Positions 23,273 through 33,470 of a stretch of DNA of 64,000 nucleotides are shown piece by piece. Source of the stretch: Batkoa obscura (taxonomy: Eukaryota > Entomophthoromycota > Entomophthoromycetes > Entomophthorales > Batkoaceae); NCBI GenBank assembly GCA_030770535.1, contig JASVEC010000038.1, positions 1-64,000 of the forward strand, in the 5' to 3' direction. Under the pieces are notes generated by a model. That model saw only the letters and a list, made by a program, of their open reading frames with translations. It was not told where the DNA came from and did no database searches. Each line of letters starts with the position of its first letter. The stretch's first letter is position 1. The position numbers and the translations under genes are program-made.

Positions 23273-26064
23273 GTCGGAGTTAAAGCGGATATATAGCTCC
23301 ATTACCGATAATCAATTATCGTCCGTTTTAATAATTTATTACCATTCCCATTTTAAAAAAGTTTTCTTAAATTAAATATAAATATAAATAAAGACAAATT
23401 TGTATATTAGTTTTTATTTATTATGATCTTCAATTTAATATTAATTCCTTATAATCAATGTAATGTCGATTTCTGCTTATTCAATATAATATCCAGATCC
23501 AGATCCTCTACTCTATATGTTAGAAATGCAATATTTTCTAATGTTTATTATTGAGTTCTAATTATTAAGCCTAATCTCTTCATTACTATTTTATGGTTGG
23601 TAATAGTGATGGATTAATTATTGAGTAACCATTTTATTCTTTTAGCATGGTATAATGAATTATTTTGATTGGCTTTGCCAAGATGGATAATAAAGGATTA
23701 TTTGGCCTAAAGTCGTACAAGCAAGTAAACGAAATAAAGAGGTAAAAGGATATTATAACTTTAATTATGATAATATTAGAAATATAAAGACTAGGTAAAG
23801 CTGATAGAAATAGCAATATTTTATATTATTACTAAACTAATACTCGTGTTTTCAACATTAAAAATAAAGTTTGACATATTATTAAGCTTAAATTTAATAC
23901 TCCACGTTATGATTTTTTGTCCAATTATTCTTTATAATAATATGGATCGTTAATTATTTATTGGAACAGTTTTCGATATTTTTAGACCATAAACCTAAAG
24001 TTAGACGATCACATTATTAATAGAACTATAAATAAGTTCCAATAAAAGGTTAGTCATCATAATGAGATAACCTTAAGTTTTATAAATAATAACTTGCAGT
24101 GTTATTAAAAGGCGAAATTTGATTTAAAATTCATTTATTAAACAATGATATTAAGCTAAAATTGGGTATTTTAATCCCCTATCTCAAATATTAATAAATT
24201 GAGAATTTGCTCTCATGCCAAATTTGATAAGAAAATTTCGGCTCAACTCAAAAAGCCTATCTACCAGTTATATCTTTCTAAATAAAAACTGAAATAACAT
24301 AATGGTGATGTTTTATGTAAGAAACCTGTTTTCGTGAAACATAGTAAACTCGGCTTACTTTTACGATAAGAGAGATGTAGGGACTTATTCCCCATAGTTG
24401 GCGCATTATTAATATTGCAAATAAATATATGGATTAATAAATTAGAGAAATAATTGGGCTTATAATAGTATTGTTCAATATATTAATAGATTTTTCTTGA
24501 AAAGTAATGATTTATTATTCATAATAAAAGTATTCATAAAATTTTAAAACAAGTTGAATTTTTTATAAAATATTGTTGTTAAAGTACCATAGTTCCTGTT
24601 CAGAAATTCAAAATATTAAATAGTTAATTGAAATTCTTACTGATAATAAAGACAAAATGAAAATTACTAATTATAAATAGCAAGGTTATTACTTATTATA
24701 GTTACTTTCAAAAATACGAGAGAGCTGACTCTTCTAATGATGCAAAATTCCAACCCATGATAAAAAATATCATTAAAATGGTACAATTTTATAATATTCT
24801 CACCCCCTACAAAATACAGTTTTTCAGCAATTTAAAGTGGGTTTTTAAAAAATATAAATGCACTTGACTAATTTTGTCAAGATAAAGCTTATCTTTATTT
24901 ATGCAAGGAAGTCTGGCTAAATAAATTTAAATAATTTTCAACTAAAATTTTTAATATATTTTTATTTTACTTATGTATTTATTTTAAAAATCAAAAGTTA
25001 TATTTGAAATTGTATCCGTTTTTTTGTTGTTCTATATATCAACTTATTAATTACTATATATGCTATTTCCCACCTTCGGTTTTTATTATATTCTTAGCTC
25101 CCCTCTATTTAGAATAAATAAACCTACAACTATTATTTAAAATCATACAATATTTATATTTAGCAGCTTAAAATATATGGATCAAAAATGCTAGGAATTC
25201 TTGTCCTACGTAAAATAAGGTTGAGTTAGTCCTGAGGATTTACTTTATATTAACAAAATACTAAAATCTAAAATATTTTAAAGCCTTAATAAGAGTGAGT
25301 TTATCAAGACGTTACTTTGAATATTGAGGATATGGATAAATTCAAAAATCCAGTTAAGACTAGAAATGAAATTTTACAGCCCAGTTTAAGTTTTACTTTA
25401 CAAAATCTATTCGTGGATAATCTTTGTTTTATTATTTTATTATTTTCTATGGAATATAAGATAAAAGATAAAATTAAATAAATACTAAAACAAAACTATT
25501 ATCATAAGGCTTATTTTAAAATGGAATTAAAACTCTTTTTTGCATATCATTTGTGCTTTTTATAATCTTTGAAAAAAATGACCCTTGGGTTTAAACAAGC
25601 TTAAATTTAAAATTTCTGTAAATTAGCTTTTTTTTTCAAATAAAGGCTATAAGGCTTGATAGTTTAAAGTACTATACTAAAAGAAGATATGAAGAAATAG
25701 CTAAATACACAGACTTCATAATCACAAAACAAGTATTTTTAACACTTACTCTTTTCCGTTTTCATTTCTGAAAACCTTGAGGGCTTTGCCTTTTCAAAGT
25801 AAAAAACAATGACTATTGTATAATGTTGATTTTTGGAAAATATTAGAAAGTATATTCATAAAAATGAAACAATGGTGTACATCAAACCTTAGTTTACAAA
25901 ATAAATATAAGGGAAATATAAGCTTAAATATGTTTTAGCATATAAAAAGGTAATAGGTAAAAATAGCTAATAATTTAGTCAAATAAAATTTTATAAAAAT
26001 TAAAAATATAATAAAGTCAGGAAATAGTTAAGTTGCGAAAAGATAAATTATAGCAAAAAATGCA
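23273..26064. other. gene-less stretch
   Basis: About 2.8 kb of AT-rich sequence without a gene, RNA or repeat that I can support. Short open frames here lack codon structure. Confidence 0.45.
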
Positions 26065-26165
26065 TAGAGATGTGTTTTTAGGTTTGAGAATTTTACTAAT
26101 AATTTTTCCGTTCAATTAGCACTTAAAAACTGAAAAAAGTAATGAAACCAAAAAATACATCCCCA
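26065..26165 (-). repeat. TGGGG-MITE copy 10
   Basis: Reverse copy TAGAGATGT...ACATCCCCA with TA on both flanks. It lies 137 bp before the related transposon. Confidence 0.87.
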
Positions 26166-26575
26166 TATATACAGAGTTCTAGTATAAATAAATGATTTTC
26201 AAAATAACAAATAATAATAGTTAACAACTAATTACTTGTTTTAAATCTTTTTTAAATTTTTAGTCTTAAATTTAAAGAAACTATTAATTTAAGAAACACA
26301 TTTGGGGCTGTCCTAATTGGTTTCAGAATCTACTTAGAAATTAATCCAAATTTAAAATTTCAAGTTTGTGTTCAATATAACGGTTAAATCTAAAAAGCCT
26401 AAAATTAAATGTCTCTATTTAAAACTTATTTTAATTGTTTCCTTTTCTTAAATAGCTAATTTTCCTAACTATATATTTTATGTTAGTTCTGTTAGATATT
26501 TAACAGATATATAATATATAACTATATGATTATATAATTATATAAATACACTTATTTGACTTTATTTTTTGTTGA

Positions 26576-28211
26576 AATAAAAATAAAATCCAAACTTTCA
26601 TAACTAAACTTCGAAATGGAATTTTTGAAAACTTCAATACAATAGGGAGGAGTACACAATATAAACATTGTAATTCATTTACATCAATTTTAAGAGCTAC
26701 TTATAACAACCCAAGGTTCATGGAATTTTATAATAAAACAAAACAAAGAAAAGATATATTATCAAAGTTTACTATCGATAATAATAAACTTAATCAAGCA
26801 ATGTATAAAATTAGTGCTTTGAGGGAAACAGGAAACAAAAATCAATAAGTAGCATTGTTATCAACTATAGATTCAGCATATTCTTTTGATGAATGTAAGA
26901 GTTTTGGGTTTAATATAAATAGAAATCAATATGATTATTCAAAAACAAGTAACAATAATAAAATATCAACATTACAACCTATTATTAAAAATACAAAAAA
27001 AATTAAAGATGACCAAATTGAAACTATTATACAATATTTACTAAATGATTCAACTATTTCATCAAGATTTAATAAAAAAAATAACGATAGTAAATATTCA
27101 TCAGATAATATATATATTAAATAAAAGTAGAAGAATGATATATAGTAAATATTTGAATGATCTAAGAGATAAAGCAGTAGCTAGGTCAACGTTCTTTAAA
27201 TATATACCAACTAATTTCAAAAATCCAGCAAGAAAAACGGATCTATGTAATATATGTACCCAGTATACAGTTAGAAAAAAGTTATTTGAAAATAAAATAA
27301 ATACAGCAAAAAACAAAGCAGAGATACAAGAAATTTTCAACGAAGAAGAAAAATTATGCAAATTACATAAATTCTGTGTTGATACTCAAAAAAACACATT
27401 TAATGAAACTATCAAAAAATTAAATAACAGAAGTTGTATAATAGTTTTAGATTTTAAACAAAATATGGAAATAGGGACAAGACCAGATTCAATAAATCTA
27501 GATCATTATAATAAACAAGCTATATCAGTATTAGGTTTTGGTGTATTATATTTAAAAGATGATAAAACAATAGGCAAAGTTTACTTTGATTATTTATCTG
27601 AAATATTGAATCATGATTCAGCATATGCAGGAGATTGTTTAATCGATTTAATCTCTACAGAGCTTCTATTTAAAAAGTTTACAAAAACTAATATATGGGC
27701 AGATACAGGAAATCATTTTAGATCCCAAGAGTTTCTACACTATATGTTTAAAGAAATTCATAAAATAAATAGTAGTTTGAATGTTAATCTTAATTTTTTT
27801 GCTGAGCATCATGGAAAAAGTATAGTTGATGGACATTTTGGAAACCTTTCAAAATGGAAAAGTAGTTTTGAAGCGTTAGGTAAAATAGAAGATATCGATC
27901 AATTAATTTCAAGATTTGAGGCTTTTATTTGCGAGCATAATAAAATTAATAACTCGACTGTTAATAATGGGAAAACAGATATAATTTTTAAAAAGTATAA
28001 AAGAAACAAAAATACAAAAAGAATAATAGAGATGCAGGGCATTAAGAAGTATTTACACTTTATTAAACATAACAATAAACTACATTGTTATCTAGTATCT
28101 GATACATCAAAAAAAAGCGATATAGTCCCAATTAAAGTTATAGAGTCTATAGAAAACAGAAAAATTAAAAGATCGATCCCAGCTTACCTTACGAAGATAA
28201 CAGAGAATTAA
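26576..28211 (+). pseudogene. transposase-like protein of the TGGGG element (broken)
   Basis: The main open part, 27045-28211, encodes 388 residues. It holds a cysteine/histidine cluster (D-L-C-N-I-C near 66, K-L-C-K-L-H-K-F-C near 105). An RNase-H-like core follows: I-V-L-D-F-K-Q-N-M (D136), then I-W-A-D-T-G-N-H-F-R-S (D220), then F-A-E-H-H-G-K-S-I-V-D-G-H-F-G (E254, D262). The upstream frame (26576-27124) supplies an N-terminal region with C-N-S-F-T-S-I-L-R and T-I-D-S-A-Y-S-F. It has an in-frame TAA at 26846 and joins the main frame only after a frame change near 27110. No ATG opens the N-terminal region, so a first exon may be missing. DDE-type transposase is inferred from the D-D-E/D layout and the terminal repeats. 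I cannot name the superfamily. Confidence 0.65.
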
Positions 28212-28300
28212 AAATTTTCGATATTTACTAAGCAAGTAAGTAGTTTGTTGAATGATAGAAATAGATTGTTAAATGTTAGGATTACTCAGGTTATTAATAG

Positions 28301-28435
28301 CTAAGTTAATAAATAGTCAAAGAACAAGTAACTGTAATAATATGTAAAAACTATTATTACTTGTACTATATAGGGATGGTTAATTATAGTTTTGGGGCTA
28401 ACCATTCCCTCCCATGCAGCTATTTATTAACTTGG
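28301..28435. repeat. nested hairpins before the right end of the transposon
   Basis: Outer arms ctaagttaataaatag (28301-28316) and ctatttattaacttgg (28420-28435) are complementary at 15 of 16 positions. Inside lie acaagtaa/attacttgt arms (28324 and 28356) and an agggatggtta/taaccattccct hairpin (28372-28410). Confidence 0.75.
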
Positions 28436-28805
28436 CAATATATTAATAATGTAATTATAACATTAAAGTAGTTTATTTATTTGATAATAAATCTACAATG
28501 TTGGTTATAAAGCAGTTGATAATAAATATTTCTCAATTAAGCTCTATAAGAACATGTATTTAAGATCTAGTAGAAATTCAACTAACTTACAGTATGAGCT
28601 ATAATAGAATGATTTAGAACTGTGTTTGGGTACTTTTGTTTTAATAAAAGATGTGATTTTATAGAATTTTAAGCGAAGTTTTTAAAATACAAAATTTTCA
28701 AAAATTGGATAAAATAATGAAACTAATTCAGACAACCCCATTTAATGTTTAAATAATTAAGTATTAAATTTAAAAATTTCAACCTTATAATATCAATTTA
28801 CTATA

Positions 28806-28906
28806 TAGGGATGTTCTTTTTATTTCATCACTTCTTCCAGTTTTTAAGTGCTCAGTTGAGCGGAAAAATTATTAGTAAAATTCTCAAACCTAAAAATACA
28901 TCCCTA
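28806..28906 (+). repeat. TGGGG-MITE copy 11
   Basis: Forward copy TAGGGATGT...ACATCCCTA, only 65 bp after the end of the related transposon. Confidence 0.87.
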
Positions 28907-29144
28907 TATATTATATATAAAAACAAAAAAGACATGAGTGCTTACTTTATGGTGATTATCTTCTCTATCTTAATTTATCTATTTGTTCGTTCATTTCTGA
29001 CATAAAGTACTTGGGAGCTAACCAACATTCTTTCAAGAATATAAAAAAATCATATATATATTAATGTATATGAAAGAAAAGGTTTATTAAATGTTTATAG
29101 GACGCTTACATTCAATTATTTGCAACATTTTATATTCTATAGTA

Positions 29145-29244
29145 TGTGGATGTATTTTTTTGTTTAAAGACTTTACTAATAATTTTTCCACTGAAATAGC
29201 GTTTAAAAAATGAAAAAGTAATGAAATCAAAAAAAACATCCTCA
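29145..29244 (-). repeat. TGGGG-MITE copy 12
   Basis: Reverse copy TGTGGATGT...ACATCCTCA with TA at both flanks. Confidence 0.86.
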
Positions 29245-29573
29245 TATGTCCGTTTGAAAAACTAAAATCAAGATCATGAATAGTTTTTTTAATTTTAATT
29301 ATGTTTAGCAGACTTTATGATTTTTTTGTAACTTACCTAGTTAGTTTATAATAAAAATAATGTAAGTGGTCAATTATAGAGCAGATAAGCAAAATGTATA
29401 AGTTAAAAGGTTTTATGTAACCCTATCGCTCTTACAATAATATATGTTTTTATACAACAACTTTTAGGCTACGAACTAAATTTCAAAAATAAAGATAGAT
29501 AAAAGATAAAAATAAAAACTAAAGTAATATAATTAAATCAAAGATTTTTTTGAATAAAAAAGTATAACTGCTT

Positions 29574-30332
29574 TTATAAATATGTAAAATGTTGGTGTTT
29601 AGGTAATTGTTGTGATATGGTTAACAAATGATTATAAGCAACATTGCTTTTACATCGTTTGGAATTTAAATGCTTTTTATAAATATCCAACCTATAAAAA
29701 GATTTCTCACAATCTTTACAATGATAAGGCCTTATTTTAATATGAATCAATACGTGTCTTCGCATCGAGCTTTTCCTTGAAAATTCTAATCCACATACTG
29801 GGCATTGATGGCACCCTATCGACTTTATACATTCTTTAGTACATTTGTTTTTATCTTTACACTCACATTTATTAGTAGGACAACGTTTTGCATTTAGTGA
29901 TCTTGAGCTTGGAATTTTATTAATTAGGTGTTCAATAGAATTATTAGGATTGATACTACGATCAATTTTATGATCAATCACAACACTATTGATACAGTTA
30001 TTTATAGTATCATCATTTGTTTTGTTTGTGGTATTTGTTAAAAGCCCCCATTGGTTAAGCTCAGTACTTATTGAAGATGTGACCAAATTTGGGTTTAAAT
30101 ATCTTACTCCTTCTCGATCAATTGAGTCATTAGGCATGTCCGAAGATACAATATTAGTTTCATGCTGTATTAATGTGCCATTTATAAATGCTATGTTTTG
30201 TTGAGAATCGATTAGATTAGAGTCTGAAAAATAAAAATCATTAAAAATCATTATTTTTATAATTGAAAGGGTAAATAAGTTCAAAAAAAACATTTTTATG
30301 GAGACGTTGTTTAATATATTTATATTCCTCAT
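29574..30332 (-). CDS. C2H2 zinc-finger protein
   Basis: A 252-residue single-exon protein, a probable DNA-binding regulator. The C-terminal part holds two tandem C2H2 fingers: C-P-V-C-G-L-E-F-S-R-K-S-S-M-R-R-H-V-L-I-H, then Y-H-C-K-D-C-E-K-S-F-Y-R-L-D-I-Y-K-K-H ending in an H-x4-C variant (H-L-N-S-K-R-C). A cysteine-rich C-x4-C-x-C-K-D-K-N-K-C segment precedes them. The N-terminus is serine/asparagine-rich with a hydrophobic first 30 residues that could be a membrane or signal-anchor segment, unusual for a transcription factor. An upstream intron with a different N-terminus is possible. Three degenerate copies of a promoter repeat lie just upstream. Confidence 0.75.
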   Translation of the reverse strand: MRNINILNNVSIKMFFLNLFTLSIIKIMIFNDFYFSDSNLIDSQQNIAFINGTLIQHETNIVSSDMPNDSIDREGVRYLNPNLVTSSISTELNQWGLLTNTTNKTNDDTINNCINSVVIDHKIDRSINPNNSIEHLINKIPSSRSLNAKRCPTNKCECKDKNKCTKECIKSIGCHQCPVCGLEFSRKSSMRRHVLIHIKIRPYHCKDCEKSFYRLDIYKKHLNSKRCKSNVAYNHLLTISQQLPKHQHFTYL

Positions 30333-30355
30333 CTATTTTCTATATTTCTTGTTTC

Positions 30356-30528
30356 AATGCTTCTGTCGCTATTGTCCTTTTTTTATTTTCTACATACATC
30401 TATATGCACTCGTTCGTTTTTTTTTTCTAATGCTTCTGTCGCTATTTTGTTATTTTTGTTTTTAATTGTAAAATTATTGTAATCAGCCCTCGTTTCTTGC
30501 TTTCTGCTTCAATGCTACTATCGCTATT
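30356..30528. repeat. three-copy imperfect repeat upstream of the C2H2 gene
   Basis: The 18-mer aatgcttctgtcgctatt occurs at 30356 and 30429 and as aatgctactatcgctatt at 30511. Each is followed by T-rich sequence and a gcactcg/gccctcg/gcgcacta-like segment, giving a unit of about 73-82 bp. It lies 24-196 bp upstream of the divergent zinc-finger start. Confidence 0.7.
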
Positions 30529-30814
30529 CTTCCTTTTTCCTACACTTATCATGCGCACTAAGTTATCAAGTTTCAAAAAAGTTTATGACATTTAAACCAA
30601 AGCATTATGTTTTAAAAAACAGCTGAAGTAAAAAATTAAGTAGTGGCTTTATCAATAAAATTTATAAGAGCCAAAGTAAAAAGTTATTTATAATAAGAGA
30701 TAAGATAAAGGTCTAGATTATTTAAGCCTTTTTCTGGGTTGGTAGCCTTAACTATCACAAATATAAATTTATTTGACTAATAAAGATTCCCATTTAAGAA
30801 GTAACAATAGTGTA

Positions 30815-30913
30815 TAGAAGTGTTTTTCTAACTTCATTACTTTTTTCATTTTTAAGCACTATTCAAGTGGAAAAGTTGTTAGTAAAATTCTTAAACACAA
30901 AAGTACATCCCCA
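30815..30913 (+). repeat. TGGGG-MITE copy 13
   Basis: Forward copy TAGAAGTGT...ACATCCCCA flanked by TA on both sides. Confidence 0.86.
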
Positions 30914-31425
30914 TATGTATAAGATAGTTGCCAAAAAAAATGACGAGTTATCCAGATAACTGGTAAGAGAATAAACGTTGGCTATTTTGAAAGTATTTTT
31001 ATTTTAAAAAATAGCCAATATGGTGTAAAAAACTAGGTCTAATTAAAATTTCTCATGAAAAGCCTATATGCTCTTTAATATATTAAAGCTATAACGAAGC
31101 TATTTAATTTTATATTAATCTGAAACAATATTTAATAAAGTATAATAAAATTATAGCTTGAGAGGGTAAGCGTATTACTTATTAAATTATAACACTAGGC
31201 AAATTGAGTCTTTTCAGAAGTCTTGTTGCTTTATTTTAATGTTAAATATAAATTATGCTTAAAACGTTTTTTTCAAAGGATCAAATTAGGAAAATTAGCA
31301 ACTTTTTACAGTATTTGCTAAATAAAATTATAAATGATTGAATAAATTTAATTTTTGTGGTGAAATGTAAAACAATGCCAATTTAAGCCATTTTTTAAAA
31401 ACTTATTACATTTACTTTTTATATT

Positions 31426-32522
31426 ATGTTTGATCAATTTAATTATTTAAACTTTAACTTATCTTCAAGTGCTCCTAATTATAACTCTTTAAGTAGAGAC
31501 CAAAGAACTGGTAATTTAGGAAGATCTTTAGGCACAACCGAAACAAATTCATCAACTACTATTCAAAGAACAAGGACTGAAATTAATATGAATCAAGGCT
31601 CAAACGAGACAATGGATAATAGGCTGTATGAAACAGATTCTATTTGTATGTCTCAAACAGATCCAGTTTATTTTAACCCAAATTTTTCAACAAGCTCCCC
31701 TATCTTTACACGATTAATTAACTCTAACAAGAATAGTAACCCAATCTCTTTACAAAGCCAATTTTGGGAAATAGATAGTGATGTATCAGGATGTCGCTCC
31801 TGTCAGAAACCCTTTAGTTTATTTGTAAGGCGTCATCATTGCAGGTAACATTTTTACTTTTTATAAAATAATTGATGCGATTAATGCTTTATTTAAGGCG
31901 TTGTGGATTGATCTATTGTGACAGTTGTTCAAGCGCAAGAATTGATTTAAAAAATTATCATTTAACTTACGATCTCTCTGGATCTATAAATTCTGAAGAA
32001 GAGGCACCCACTCCTCAAAGAGTTTGTGATCCATGTTATAAAATTATCCGCTCTGGCCCTAGGCTTCCACCGGTTGAAATACCTGTATTATTAAAACGAA
32101 CAGATAGTCAAGCAAGTATACTTACTGAATGTCCTGTATGCTCTAAAAGGCTTATTGCTATCTCAGCAAATAAAGAGGACCATGAAACACATATCAATGC
32201 CTGCTTAGAAGGCAATTCTTTCGATGGGACGAATAATTCTTCACGCTATTTAGGTACGCTCTATTTTTTGAATTTTAATAACAACTAAAAAATCACAGTG
32301 TTTACCCTTGAAGAAGATTCTCCAATGTTGAGGCAGGAGTGTACTATTTGCTTAGAAGAGTTCAAACAAGGTAAAGTTTTATGACACTTATACTAAATCA
32401 GTAATAATATATTGTAAATAGCTGACAGAATTGCAAGACTTAACTGTTTATGTTGCTTTCATAGAAGTTGTATCCAAGAATGGTTTTTCCAAAATACATC
32501 TTGTCCAATACACTTCCATTAA
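31426..32522 (+). CDS. FYVE-RING E3 ubiquitin ligase (PIB1/ZNRF-like)
   Basis: Four exons (31426-31844, 31898-32253, 32299-32370, 32422-32522) join in phase to 315 residues. Order: a serine-rich N-terminus, then a FYVE zinc finger around residues 120-200 (C-R-S-C-Q-K-P-F, the R-R-H-H-C-R-R-C-G phosphoinositide-binding motif, Y-C-D-S-C-S, R-V-C-D-P-C). Next is a small C-P-V-C...H-x3-H-x3-C finger, then a C-terminal RING-H2. The RING (C-T-I-C-L-E-E-F, A-R-L-N-C-L-C-C-F-H-R-S-C-I, S-C-P-I-H) ends in C-P-x-H rather than C-P-x-C, as in ZNRF1/2. Expected role: ubiquitination on endosomal or vacuolar membranes rich in PI3P. The first intron splits the FYVE basic motif. Confidence 0.88.
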
Positions 32523-33470
32523 AAAGGTAATTCTTTTCCATTTTTACAAATTTTAGTTAAACGTTTTTTAGCTTGTAATCTTTAAATAAATTATTTATAT
32601 CTTGTTCATATAAAATCAAGGGTTTCTGAAGTATGATTACGAATGTTCTTTAAAGGATGCATGAAACTCGCTAAATAGTACAGCTATTTTGTTACTGTTT
32701 TTATTCATTATTAAATTTTCTTCAATTAAAATTCAATAAATTTATAGTATTATTGTTCTTTTAATTCTTTATAAACAAGTTTATAGTTGCATATCTTTAT
32801 ATTTGAATTGGCACAGCTGATATGGTCTATAATGGGCTACTTGGTAAAATAATTTTATAACTTTCTACAAATTCAAATAATTGCCAAAACAATAAAATTT
32901 TTATTGCTAATCATCTAATCCGCAGTGAGTTGCTATTTTCGAAAGTAAAGCTTCTTTTTCCATATTGGTTTTGTCAAATGAAGATATTTTTGGCTAAGCA
33001 AAGGGAGAGAGTTCAGGTTTCTTTTACAGATAGTCTTTAGCTTGGTTGATATTTAATAAATTTTTATAACTTTGGAAATTTGAAAAACAAGTTTGATGTT
33101 ATAAGCTTACATCAACTTTTATAGTACATTGAAATCTCTGTTTCATACTTTTAAGGATACTGTTAACTTATAACCCAAAATCCTTGGTGCATTTAAATTA
33201 TACAAGGCTCCTAGTTTTTTTTAACCATTTGTTTGCTTTTATTGTCAATAAATGATATATGGAATAATATACCAAACTTTCAATGACAAAAATGAATTAT
33301 ATGGGATTAATATCATTAATTTGATATAATTTTAATATATAAAAACTTGAGTAAGTTCTGAATAGAAAACTAACCTGAATTGATTTATTATGGTATATGA
33401 TTTCTTAAGTTTACTAGGAAAAATACAGAATGAGTATAAATTAGATTTCATCCCCATAGATAATATATAT
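32523..33470. other. gene-less stretch between convergent genes
   Basis: About 950 bp between the FYVE-RING stop and the RAD7 stop. I see no further gene or repeat. Confidence 0.5.

Larger units (their letters stand above)
26303..28740 (+). mobile_element. 2.4-kb DNA transposon with TGGGG termini, unassigned family
   Basis: Bounded by an imperfect inverted repeat of about 22 bp: TGGGGCTGTCCTAATTGGTT at 26303 and, on the complement from 28740, TGGGGTTGTCTGAATTAGTT (18 of 22 match over the full 22). TT precedes the left end and follows the right, consistent with a 2-bp target duplication. It encodes one transposase-like protein (26576-28211), now broken by a stop and a frame change, and a cruciform-like region before the right end. 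The right 45 bp (on the complement gtttcattattttatcca) matches the left end of the MITEs. Confidence 0.78.

Noticed and set aside
28811-29005. 64-codon open frame
   Set aside because: Starts inside a MITE and has no family features.
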